From Caldilinea sp. CFX5 (GTDB lineage: Bacteria; Chloroflexota; Anaerolineae; Caldilineales; Caldilineaceae): DNA of 64,000 nt. Location of the stretch: NCBI GenBank assembly GCA_021405325.1, contig QWII01000043.1:122069-186068 (forward strand), read 5' to 3'. Of the stretch, positions 25,901 through 32,504 are shown piece after piece; the first letter of the stretch is position 1, and the number at the start of each line of letters is the position of its first letter. A program made the position numbers and the translations under genes. The notes beneath the pieces are model-generated. The model made no database searches. It had not been told where the DNA came from and worked only from the letters and a program-made list of their open reading frames with translations.

Positions 25901-26456
25901 CTTGGTGCAGGGCGTCGCCGGCGGCAGGAATCAGCTCTTCAAGCTGGCGCGTCAACTCATCCTTGACCGTTGTCAGCTCCGCCGTGATGGCGTGCAACGC
26001 TTCGTTGCTGGTGGCCAACGCCGCGGTCGTTGTCTTTAGCTCGGCGTTGATTGCGTGCAGTTCCTCCTGCGAGTTCTTCCATTCCTGCGTGGAAGTCGCA
26101 TATTCGTCGAGGATGGTCTGGAGCCGTTCACTTGTGCGCAGCAGTTCTTCTTTCACCCGTGCAGTCAACGAGTCATTCGTTTGGGCTTCTGTGTCCACGG
26201 ACCGCAAATTCGACAAGGCGACGCTTTCCTGGACCATGGGCAAGTGCTGTTGAAGGATCGCGGTTGGGCGCGTGACGACGATAAACGCCATGCCGGCTTC
26301 GTCCGGCAGGGTGCGGCAAAACGCGTCCACTGCTTGGCGGTTGCCGGCGGCCAGCATGGCGATGATCGGAAAGAGGGCGGCGCTTGCGCTGTTGGCGTCA
26401 GTGGTTGCAGCGCCGCCTTCAGGAGCAGTTGCTTGCTTTCGTTCGGGTTCTGTCAT
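22956..26456 (-). CDS. Multi-PAS/GAF histidine kinase with vestigial CheB/CheR-type N-terminus
   Basis: An 1166-residue cytoplasmic kinase. Residues ~28-65 (FPIIAMLAAGNRQAVDAFCR, then TLPDEAGMAFIVV) match the first part of a CheB methylesterase as found in CheB-CheR-PAS fusions. The catalytic serine loop is replaced and the rest of CheB and all of CheR are missing. A coiled coil of the CheB/CheR linker kind follows (~95-185, NEALHAITAEL). Then come PAS (~190-320), GAF (~325-480), PAS, PAS (~480-740), GAF (~750-900), HisKA (YIASHDLKAPLRGI) and HATPase (NAIKHHH, DNGPGIDP, GLGLAIVKR). The start has no strong ribosome site. It is upstream of and likely in one operon with the kinase at 20441. Confidence 0.9.
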   Translation of the reverse strand: MTEPERKQATAPEGGAATTDANSASAALFPIIAMLAAGNRQAVDAFCRTLPDEAGMAFIVVTRPTAILQQHLPMVQESVALSNLRSVDTEAQTNDSLTARVKEELLRTSERLQTILDEYATSTQEWKNSQEELHAINAELKTTTAALATSNEALHAITAELTTVKDELTRQLEELIPAAGDALHQERTTPVTQDYAHLEAALQQIPVGVIIAEAPSGKLLWSNAQVAHIWRHPDCPAATIDDYQVYQGFHPDGRPYAPHEWPLARAITTGAMVEREEIAFRRGDGTDGMMLVSAVPIRDSPGRITTGVVIFEDITERKQAEADLRLLTTLAEQIRLADNAEHLTAAVVQLVGEHLQVGRCLLIEVDKARNRGFIRNQYCRDLPPVATEYQQTDYAPATSAELAAGRVLINHDAQHDPRTAAHYATVYAPQDERAYIGVPLFYEGVWRGILSVTSATPRQWQAREVHLLETIAERLWLAVEKLRLDAEVRIREARFRQLADAMPQIVWSTNGAGRIEYINAQWLTYSGMTLAESLEHDRWPALHPAELAATLASWRQAVATGATYEAEVRLRRADGAYCWFLERAVPIRDEQGAIRHWFGAATDIHARKVMEATLREREMQLQLITDNMPALIAYVDAEERYQFANAQYTEWFGAPAPTLIGRRLCEVLDAAAYAHVQPYLQMAFQGRRTTFENEYQLAGGATRIGSVTYVPDMTAAQQILGAYVFVFDITERKQTEQRVRLLADLGTLLATSLDYKATLQQLAQLLIPHLGDWCGVEIVGPDGELEPVALAHRDPTQLPWARELRQRYRPHPDGPRGIARVIRTGQPEWYPEIADEMLVQAAQDETHLALLRQIGLQSLIIVPLQARGQTLGALSLGWATSGRCYGEADLRFAEEVTQRAALTIDNARLYREARTAEAQLRAMNEQLEQRVRERTVELERSNRELDQFAYIASHDLKAPLRGILNLAGWIAADAGAILPASSLTHLQKLRGRAQGMERLLDDLLTYARIGRSGGSVELVKTAALLQDTLKLLTPPATFTVTVSGELPVLRTVRVPLELVFRNLINNAIKHHHQPAQGVIHIQAQDLGDLVEFAVSDNGPGIDPQYHDRIFGMFQTLQPRDAAESSGLGLAIVKRAVEAAGGAIRVESSPGAGATFRFTWPKEPVST

Positions 26457-26781
26457 GACATAGTTGTCTCACATAGCTGTCAGTAAAAGGGTTAGTCCTC
26501 CAGGTATAGCGAACGGTTGCCGATGGATCAGCGACTCACCGCCGGACAGCGCGCGCGCGTAATTTTGCGTGGTAGCTCAGCAACTGTTGAGCAATGATAG
26601 GCAACGATGGAATGCCTCTATAGGTAGGGTAATCCAATCGTAGGCATTCATACTCTAGTTAGATACAACAAAAGGTTATAGCCGCAGTTATAAAAACGGC
26701 GGCGCCCACGCGTGGGCTGGCGTGCAGGCCGGTCGCAACACGCCGGACATTTGGCTATTGGCTCATCTACGGAAAGTGTGA
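26457..26781. other. Intergenic region without a recognisable gene
   Basis: About 325 bp between the kinase start and a truncated MITE. I see no supported reading frame, heptamer array or strong promoter. It contains an alternating GCGCGCGCG tract near 26550 and scattered AT-rich stretches near 26640-26690. Confidence 0.5.
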
Positions 26782-26850
26782 ACACCTGACAGGTTTTGGA
26801 AACCTGTCAGGTGTACTAGTGGCGTGCCATGAAATGTCAACAGAACCTAG
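26782..26850. mobile_element. Truncated MITE of the CTAG-flanked family
   Basis: Contains the internal hairpin ACACCTGACAGGTTT...CCTGTCAGGTGT and the right terminal repeat GAAATGTCAACAGAAC-CTAG. The left terminal repeat is missing. The core matches the copies at 62054 and 63860. Its terminal CTAG carries the TAG stop of the sulfurtransferase remnant. Confidence 0.7.
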
Positions 26851-27146
26851 CCGGCATAGCTCTTTTCGATGGGGGCGCCGATGACGCTGCCCCACTCGGT
26901 CCACGAACCGTCATAGTTGCGCACGTTGGGGTAGCCGAGTAGATATTTGAGAGCAAACCAGGTGTGGGAGGAGCGTTCGCCGATGCGGCAGTAGGCGATC
27001 ACTTCTTTGTCGTCGGTAATGCCTTTGTCGCCATAGATCTGTTGCAGTTCGGTGTAGGACTTGTAGCAGCCATCGCCGCCGACCGCGGTCGCCGACCGCG
27101 GTTACCCAGGGGATGCCGGCGGCGCCGGGGATGTGACCGCCGCGCT
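26847..27146 (-). pseudogene. Sulfurtransferase (rhodanese) C-terminal pseudogene
   Basis: Reverse-strand translation gives [19 protein letters not shown] in one frame and, after a frameshift, [38 protein letters not shown] and [19 protein letters not shown] in another. These are the second half of a thiosulfate/3-mercaptopyruvate-type sulfurtransferase, including the active-site loop [10 protein letters not shown]. The frameshift lies in a duplicated GCGGTCGGCGACC word. The end matches the intact gene that runs off the right edge of the window. It is fused head-on to a WD40 gene fragment. Confidence 0.85.
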
Positions 27147-27391
27147 GCGACGTTGCCCTGTGATGGCGCCTTGCTTGAGTGTGTGGCCGTTGATCCCCAA
27201 GAGCAGTTGGTGGCAACGGGCGGCAACAATCGTCTGCTTTATCTCTGGGAGCTTCAACCATTGCCGCACGGGCGCCTGCGTCAGGCGCGCCCAACGCCCG
27301 GCCCTATGCCGGCCTGAAGATCACCGGCGTCACCGGCATTAGCGAGGCACAGAAGATAGCGTTGCGGGCGTTGGGGGCCGTGGAGGAATAG
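27147..27391 (+). pseudogene. WD40/BTAD regulator C-terminal fragment
   Basis: The DNA is close to two separated parts of the BTAD-WD40 gene: 51780-51930 (TTGCCCTGTGATGGC and the following blade, VATGGNNR-LYLW) and its last 90 nt (PYAGLKITGVTGI, then ALGAVEE and stop). They are joined near 27296 with a deletion and a frame change. It is therefore a non-functional recombinant fragment. Confidence 0.85.
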
Positions 27392-27441
27392 CCTTGTTTG
27401 TGCGCCGATCGCCCCGCGCTGGTCAAAGCCGCTGATGACTG

Positions 27442-28644
27442 TCACCGGAGCAGATCTTCGGTGAAGCGCAATTTGGCAATATCATGGTCGGTGGCGCCGC
27501 GCACCGCCAGATCGACACAAATTTTCCCGATCAGGGGGACGATTTTGGCGGCCCAGCCGGTGGCGTAGATGACAATGTTTTGATGGTGCGGCACACAGGG
27601 GGGCGCAAAATCCAAAATCAGCTCGCGTTTGAGCGCGTAAGGGTTGTCGGCTTCAGGCACAATGGCGCAGATACAGGTGGAAGGGTCGTGCGGTGTCGGG
27701 TCAAGCCCTGACATAAAACGACCAACCCAGCGGCTAATATTGGCTACCACCTGCGGATCGGGCCGGCGGTGATAGGTGCGCAGGTCGTGGTGGATTTGAA
27801 CCGGGTAGTTGGCCGCCACTTTGACATAGTCGCGTGATTTGGCCCAATCCAGGGCCGGGAAACCGTAGTAGAGCATGGGGTCATCGCCCTGCGCCGCGTC
27901 AAAATTGATCCAGGTCGGGAAATCAACCGTGGGGTCAACCCGCCGGAAATAGGCGGAGACCATCTCCCAAATGCCAATGTGCAGACGGAGATCCAGCAGC
28001 CCCAGCACCTCATTGACATACGGCCCCGCCGCGATGATCAACTTGGCGCCGTGATAGGTGGCGTTGGTGGTCGTCACCGTGACGCCGGCCGCGGTGGGCT
28101 GAAGGGCGATCACGGGTTGCTGGGCCAGCAGCGTCACCAACCCGCTCGCCTGCGCCTGTGTGTACAAGACCCGAAGCAGCGCCGGGTAGTTGATGGCGGC
28201 GCCATCGGGTTGGAAGAACCCGCTATAGCTGCTCGGCACTGACTTGAAGCCATAGCGATCGGCCAGATCGCCTTGATCCACCAAGCGGTAGGGCAGCTTG
28301 AGATCCTCCATCACCTGGAGGACCGTGGCGATCTGGCCTTCGGCGCCGGTCACGTGCGGGTTGCCGAACCAGAGACAACCCGCGGTGTGCAGCAATTCTT
28401 CGGCCGTCTGCGCCTGCAACTCCGCCCAGAGCGGCAGCGAGTCGAGAACCAGTTGGGCAATCTCTCTCTCGTTGTACTGAATGCGGAACTGACGGGATTC
28501 ACCGCCTGATGCGCCACGATCATTGAAAAAATTAAAACGCTCCAACACCAGCACCCGCTGCTGCGCTTTGGCGCCATAATAGGCGGCGGCTAACCCGATG
28601 GGACCGCCACCAATAACGATGAGATCATACGGTTGGTTGGTCAT
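27442..28644 (-). CDS. FAD-dependent amino-acid oxidase (DAO / sarcosine oxidase type)
   Basis: A 400-residue flavoprotein. The N-terminus has the Rossmann FAD motif DLIVIGGGPIGLAAAYYGA, followed by an acidic residue in VLVLERF and GASGGESRQFRIQY. This is typical of the monomeric sarcosine oxidase / N-methyl-tryptophan oxidase branch of the DAO family. The C-terminus has the second FAD contact VIYATGWAAKIVPLIGKICVDLA in pieces. These enzymes oxidise secondary or N-methyl amino acids to imines with release of peroxide; the exact substrate cannot be read here. AAAGGAG lies 9 nt before the ATG at 28644. It is 53 nt downstream of the dehydrogenase gene on the same strand, under array D. Confidence 0.85.
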   Translation of the reverse strand: MTNQPYDLIVIGGGPIGLAAAYYGAKAQQRVLVLERFNFFNDRGASGGESRQFRIQYNEREIAQLVLDSLPLWAELQAQTAEELLHTAGCLWFGNPHVTGAEGQIATVLQVMEDLKLPYRLVDQGDLADRYGFKSVPSSYSGFFQPDGAAINYPALLRVLYTQAQASGLVTLLAQQPVIALQPTAAGVTVTTTNATYHGAKLIIAAGPYVNEVLGLLDLRLHIGIWEMVSAYFRRVDPTVDFPTWINFDAAQGDDPMLYYGFPALDWAKSRDYVKVAANYPVQIHHDLRTYHRRPDPQVVANISRWVGRFMSGLDPTPHDPSTCICAIVPEADNPYALKRELILDFAPPCVPHHQNIVIYATGWAAKIVPLIGKICVDLAVRGATDHDIAKLRFTEDLLR

Positions 28645-28697
28645 GGTCGATGCTCCTTTGGCGCGTGCGCCGGATGATTGGGATAACAACGCTACCA

Positions 28698-29819
28698 TTA
28701 GTGCAGCCGGGTGGACAGGGACGCGGCTTGCCAGGCGCCAAAGCGGACGCCGGCCATCGGTTGCGTGGGGGCATCATAGAGCCGGCGCAACGCTTGCGGG
28801 GAGAAGGCCGCCGCCGGGGACACGGTCGTGAGGAATTGCGCGGTCTTTTGTTGCACAAGCGTTTGCACAAAGGCGTAGATGGCCACCGGCGCCACCTGGG
28901 CAAAGGGCAAAGCGCCATACTTTTCCACCGAGTCACAGAGGATGGCGCCGGCGCTGCTAATCGCCTCCGGGACAAAGCCGATCCGGCGGCGTTGGAAAAT
29001 CTCGTGGACGGCGGCGCCGGCCAGCGGCAGATTGGCCGAGCCGACGACCCAGCGACACTTCAACCGGTGGGCGATGTAGGGGGTGATCAAGCCGGAGATT
29101 GAGCAAGGCGCCAGCACGTCGCAGCGGATCTTCCACCACTCTTTCTCACCGGAAATGTTGTGACAACCGGGCAGGTCAGCGCGTGTTGGCAGATGATCAT
29201 AGGTCAACACGGTCCCGCCGGCCTGCGCAAGCAGTTGCGCTACCACCGCGCCGACGCTCCCCACCCCATGCACGAGAAAGGTTTTACCCCGGATTGCCTG
29301 TTGGCAAACCGCGCTGATGCTGCCAAAGACGCCATAGCCTGTAGCGGCGCTGGGGTCGACGGCCGTCCCGACGGAGGCCAGCACATAGGGGGAGAGCTGC
29401 ATTAAATAGTCCATATCGGCCAGTGTCGTGTTCAAATCACAGCCGGTGTAGACCAGCCCATTGAGCCGGTTTAAGAGTCGCCCGACCGCCTGCAAAAGCG
29501 CCGGTTTGTCCAACTGCTGGGCATCACCCACGGCCACCAACTTAGCGCCGGCAAAGCCCGTGTGATAGAGCGCATGTTTATGGGTCATCACTTGCGCCAG
29601 GCGCAAACATTCATCGCTGGCCGCAGCCTCGCTGGCATACGGTTTGATCCGCAAGCCGCCATTACCGGGAAGCGTGGGGCTGGCGCCGTCATGCGCCACA
29701 AAAAAGGTGACGCCGTCGCTGGTGACGCCGCGCAAGAGATTGGGGGCGACTTGCCGATGCGCGCGTTGGCTCTGGCGGTGTAGGTGCGTCTGGTTGGCGT
29801 GGCTGGATAGCTGCATCAT
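28698..29819 (-). CDS. ELFV-family amino-acid dehydrogenase (Leu/Val/Trp dehydrogenase-like)
   Basis: A 373-residue protein of the Glu/Leu/Phe/Val dehydrogenase family. GNGGLRIKPYASEAAASDEC and the lysine in HTGFAGAKLVAVGD correspond to the substrate-binding and catalytic region, and VHGVGSVGAVVAQLLAQAGG is the NAD-binding loop. Expected reaction: reversible oxidative deamination of a branched or aromatic amino acid. The glycine-rich segment of leucine dehydrogenase around the lysine is changed, so specificity is open; tryptophan-type members are an alternative. Two adjacent ATGs exist; 29819 is best placed after AGAGGAG. It is the first gene of a two-gene operon with the oxidase, under heptamer array D. 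Confidence 0.8.
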   Translation of the reverse strand: MMQLSSHANQTHLHRQSQRAHRQVAPNLLRGVTSDGVTFFVAHDGASPTLPGNGGLRIKPYASEAAASDECLRLAQVMTHKHALYHTGFAGAKLVAVGDAQQLDKPALLQAVGRLLNRLNGLVYTGCDLNTTLADMDYLMQLSPYVLASVGTAVDPSAATGYGVFGSISAVCQQAIRGKTFLVHGVGSVGAVVAQLLAQAGGTVLTYDHLPTRADLPGCHNISGEKEWWKIRCDVLAPCSISGLITPYIAHRLKCRWVVGSANLPLAGAAVHEIFQRRRIGFVPEAISSAGAILCDSVEKYGALPFAQVAPVAIYAFVQTLVQQKTAQFLTTVSPAAAFSPQALRRLYDAPTQPMAGVRFGAWQAASLSTRLH

Positions 29820-29871
29820 GATCTTTTCTCCTCTGGCTGGTGCCGATTGGGCTTTGTGGTTCGCTAACACC

Positions 29872-29937
29872 AGCATACCAACCCCGTGTGTGGCGCGCGT
29901 GTGGTTTTGGGGCAAAATGCGTGTGGAAATCGTGTGG
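29872..29937 (-). promoter_or_regulatory. Heptamer array D (class CCACACG) with -10 box
   Basis: Plus-strand heptamers at 29887, 29898, 29920 and 29931 (TGTGTGG, then CGTGTGG three times), spaced 11-22-11. In the coding direction 9 nt follow the last heptamer and then TATGCT (29872-29877). The 15-nt spacer in the middle contains CCCCAAAA, as in arrays F and G. The target is the dehydrogenase/oxidase operon. Confidence 0.85.
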
Positions 29938-29979
29938 GATGTGTCGGTACACTGTCCAGGGAATAGATCGCGCCAGCGC

Positions 29980-30174
29980 TTACGCCGGTGATAGTGACGA
30001 TCGCGCCACCGTTATCAGCAGCGCCAGCCAGAGACCCACGACAATAGGCATCCAGGTAAGAACAGGTGGGAGCAGGGTTAGCGACCAATAGACGATCGGC
30101 GCCGTTGCCAGAGGAAGCTGCTGACTACGGCCAGCCCCACCACCCCGCTGGCCGGCACGGCTGTGGGTAGTCAC
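29980..30174 (-). CDS. Possible 64-residue membrane peptide or out-of-frame membrane anchor
   Basis: A GTG overlaps the TGA of the large secreted-protein gene (GTGA). The frame encodes a polar start and then a hydrophobic region IVYWSLTLLPPVLTWMPIVV and GLWLALLITVA. It may be a coupled small membrane protein. Alternatively it is the original C-terminal anchor of the upstream protein, separated from it by the rearrangement that made the inverted repeat at 30117-30222. No family recognised. Confidence 0.3.
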   Translation of the reverse strand: MTTHSRAGQRGGGAGRSQQLPLATAPIVYWSLTLLPPVLTWMPIVVGLWLALLITVARSSLSPA

Positions 30175-30222
30175 GGCGGCACGGTTGTGCTGGCGTTGGT
30201 GGGGCTGGCCGTAGTCAGCAGC
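30117..30222. repeat. 26-bp perfect inverted repeat across a stop codon
   Basis: 30117-30142 is the exact complement of 30197-30222, with a 54-nt spacer containing the TGA stop of the secreted-protein gene. It could be a terminator stem or the trace of a small inverted duplication at the gene end. Confidence 0.75.
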
Positions 30223-32480
30223 AACGTTGCTGTGACCGCCGGGGCAGCTTCGACGACCGTCGGTACATTCGCCGGCGTACTTTCGCTAACTACCGACCCC
30301 GCTTCGACTGCCGCCGGTACAGTGATCGGTACACTTTCGCTGACGACGGAAGCACTCTCCACCACTGGTGCGCTGGCAGGCGTACTCTCTGTCGTTACGG
30401 GGCTAGCTTTCACCGTCACCGACGCACTCGTTGTGATGACGGCAGTCGGCTCGGTCGTTGTGACCGACTGAGTGGGTACACTAACATTCGGGTCAGCCGC
30501 GGTGCGGGTGAGCGTCGTGGCGACCGTCGCGATCACGGCGGCGCTTTGCGTTGTTGCTTCACTGACCAGCGCCACGGCGGCGCCATCACCGGCGGTCATC
30601 GCCCCATTGTTGGCAACCAGCGGCAAGAAGAGCCGTTGAGCCTGCACAGTGGTCGCGACCACTGCCGGCGCGCCGGCGACTGCGGTGGCGGTAAGCGGTT
30701 GGGTGGCGCCCGGCGGGTCTACGACGGTGCTGGTGTCAGTGACGGCCACGGCGCCACCCGCCACGCCGGCGGCGCTCACCGGGGCGGCGGCCACATGCCA
30801 CCGCTGGCTGTTATGGCCGGTACACGTCCACAGGTTGATGGTGGCATTGTCGGCGCCGATATTCCCGTGCAGATTCAGGCAGAAGCCTGGATAGTCCTGC
30901 GGATGCAGATTGTGATTCGCATCGGCACTCCACTTCTGGCTGTTATGGCCGGTGCAGCTCCAGAGGTTGATGGTGGCATTGTCGGCGCCGACATTCCCAT
31001 GCAGATTCAGACAGAAAGTCGGGTAATCCTTGGGGCGGATCGTGTTATCGGCATTGCGCACCCATTTCTGGCTGTTGTGGCCGTTGCAATGCCATAGGTT
31101 GATCACGCCGCCGTTGGCAGCGGCGTTGCCGTGCAGATTTAGGCAGAAGGTGGGGTGATCTTGCGGCGTCAGATTCGTTGTCCCATCCAGCCCAGCGAGC
31201 CAGGCATCCGGTCGCGGCGTTGCGGTTGGCTGGGCGGTGGCACATGCCGGCAGTTGGGGAAGGACGCCGCCATAGAGATCCTGGGTATCAGAACCGTTGC
31301 CCGCGGCGCTCGTGGCACTATTCCCGCTGAAGGTGGCGCAGCCCGTAACGGCCACGGTTGCTGGCGATAGGATGAAGATGGCGCCACCCTTGCCTTTACC
31401 AGGCTGTCCGCGCAAGCTAGTAGATGGGCCGCCCGAGCCACTCCCGTGTCTAGCACTGTTATTGAGAAAGCTGCTATCGACCAGCGAGAGCGAACCGGCG
31501 CGGATGAAGATCGCACCACCCAAGCCGGCCCCGCCGCCACCGTTACCGCCAGCGCGGAAGTCATTGTAGACGCCGCGTCCGCCGGCGCCGCCAAACAGAC
31601 CGCCCACACCGCCCGCTACCGGCAGGTCGGACTGATCAAGGAGGCCACTACCGCCACCACCGCCACCGCCAAAGCCGCCGCCGCCACCGATACCGCCAAT
31701 GCTGCCACCACCACCACCACCGCCGCCAAAGCCGCCGCCGCCACCAGCACCGCCAGGACTGCTAGCATCACCAGGGCGGCCTCCCCCGCCGCCAACGCCT
31801 TCACCGCCAGGGGCGCCTGTGCCGATTTGGCCAGGGCCGATACCGCCCAGTGCGCCAATGACGCTGCCACCATTGCCACCGGATTGGTCAGGCGCGAAGT
31901 CGGGTGGCCGATTGTTCCCGTTCCCACCGTTGCCACCGCGCGCTTCGTTGGTCCGAAACGTGACGCCGCGAATCGTCAAATGGCTATTGTTACTAAAGAT
32001 GGCGCCACCCATCCCCGCTGCGCCGCCGCCATTGCCATTCCAACCACTGTCAGCGCCATGACCACCCCAAGCCATGCCATTGGCAATGGTGAGATCTTTG
32101 ATGATCACCGTCAGCGGCGTGGCGGGTGGGCCGCTGGTTGCCCCGGTTGCGCCGGGATTGATCAAGAAGACGCGCGTCAGATTTTTGCCGCTAATGGTCA
32201 ACGCCGCTGCGCCTGGCCCCTGGATCGTCAGGTTTTGGGCAATCACTAGTTCGCTGTTCAAGGTGATCATGCTGGGATTGGGCAGGGCAAAGGTGATCGT
32301 ATCCCCCGCCGCCGCACTATTAATTGCCTGGCGCAGCGAACCCGCGCCACTATCGGCGGTGGTGGTGACGGTAATCGTCGCCGCCTGGGCTGGGCGCACC
32401 GCCAGCCCTACACCCAGCAGGAGACCGAGCAGCGCCAGACTGCGGCTGAACCAGTAGCGGAAGTGTTGTTGCGGTTGCAT
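30171..32480 (-). CDS. Secreted Gly-rich beta-helix protein with ricin-type lectin repeats
   Basis: A 769-residue exported protein. After a signal peptide it has the motif TVTTTADSGAGSLRQAINSA, typical of polymorphic beta-helix adhesins, then parallel beta-helix sequence. An extremely Gly-rich stretch (~185-330, GGGGGFGGGGGGGG type) follows. Next come three ~40-residue repeats FCLNLHGN...INLW.C.GHNSQKW, the QxW beta-trefoil carbohydrate-binding pattern. A long Thr/Ser/Val/Pro-rich tail ends it. An internal FLPLVANNG before the tail resembles the FLPLVNR terminus of its neighbours. The ATG at 32480 follows GGAGGAAAC. It is the third gene of the array H operon. Probable role: cell-surface or sheath glycan binding (inference). 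Confidence 0.8.
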   Translation of the reverse strand: MQPQQHFRYWFSRSLALLGLLLGVGLAVRPAQAATITVTTTADSGAGSLRQAINSAAAGDTITFALPNPSMITLNSELVIAQNLTIQGPGAAALTISGKNLTRVFLINPGATGATSGPPATPLTVIIKDLTIANGMAWGGHGADSGWNGNGGGAAGMGGAIFSNNSHLTIRGVTFRTNEARGGNGGNGNNRPPDFAPDQSGGNGGSVIGALGGIGPGQIGTGAPGGEGVGGGGGRPGDASSPGGAGGGGGFGGGGGGGGSIGGIGGGGGFGGGGGGGSGLLDQSDLPVAGGVGGLFGGAGGRGVYNDFRAGGNGGGGAGLGGAIFIRAGSLSLVDSSFLNNSARHGSGSGGPSTSLRGQPGKGKGGAIFILSPATVAVTGCATFSGNSATSAAGNGSDTQDLYGGVLPQLPACATAQPTATPRPDAWLAGLDGTTNLTPQDHPTFCLNLHGNAAANGGVINLWHCNGHNSQKWVRNADNTIRPKDYPTFCLNLHGNVGADNATINLWSCTGHNSQKWSADANHNLHPQDYPGFCLNLHGNIGADNATINLWTCTGHNSQRWHVAAAPVSAAGVAGGAVAVTDTSTVVDPPGATQPLTATAVAGAPAVVATTVQAQRLFLPLVANNGAMTAGDGAAVALVSEATTQSAAVIATVATTLTRTAADPNVSVPTQSVTTTEPTAVITTSASVTVKASPVTTESTPASAPVVESASVVSESVPITVPAAVEAGSVVSESTPANVPTVVEAAPAVTATLLLTTASPTNASTTVPP

Positions 32481-32504
32481 AGGTTGTTTCCTCCTCGAAT
32501 TCAA

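Noticed and set aside
29887..29937. CGTGTGG repeats as simple low-complexity sequence
   Set aside because: The same 11-22-11 spacing, 9-nt gap and -10 box recur at unrelated loci, so chance repeats are unlikely.
31446..32249. Long open frames opposite the Gly-rich secreted protein
   Set aside because: They are complements of GGN-rich codons with low-complexity Ala/Thr or Pro products and have no ribosome sites.
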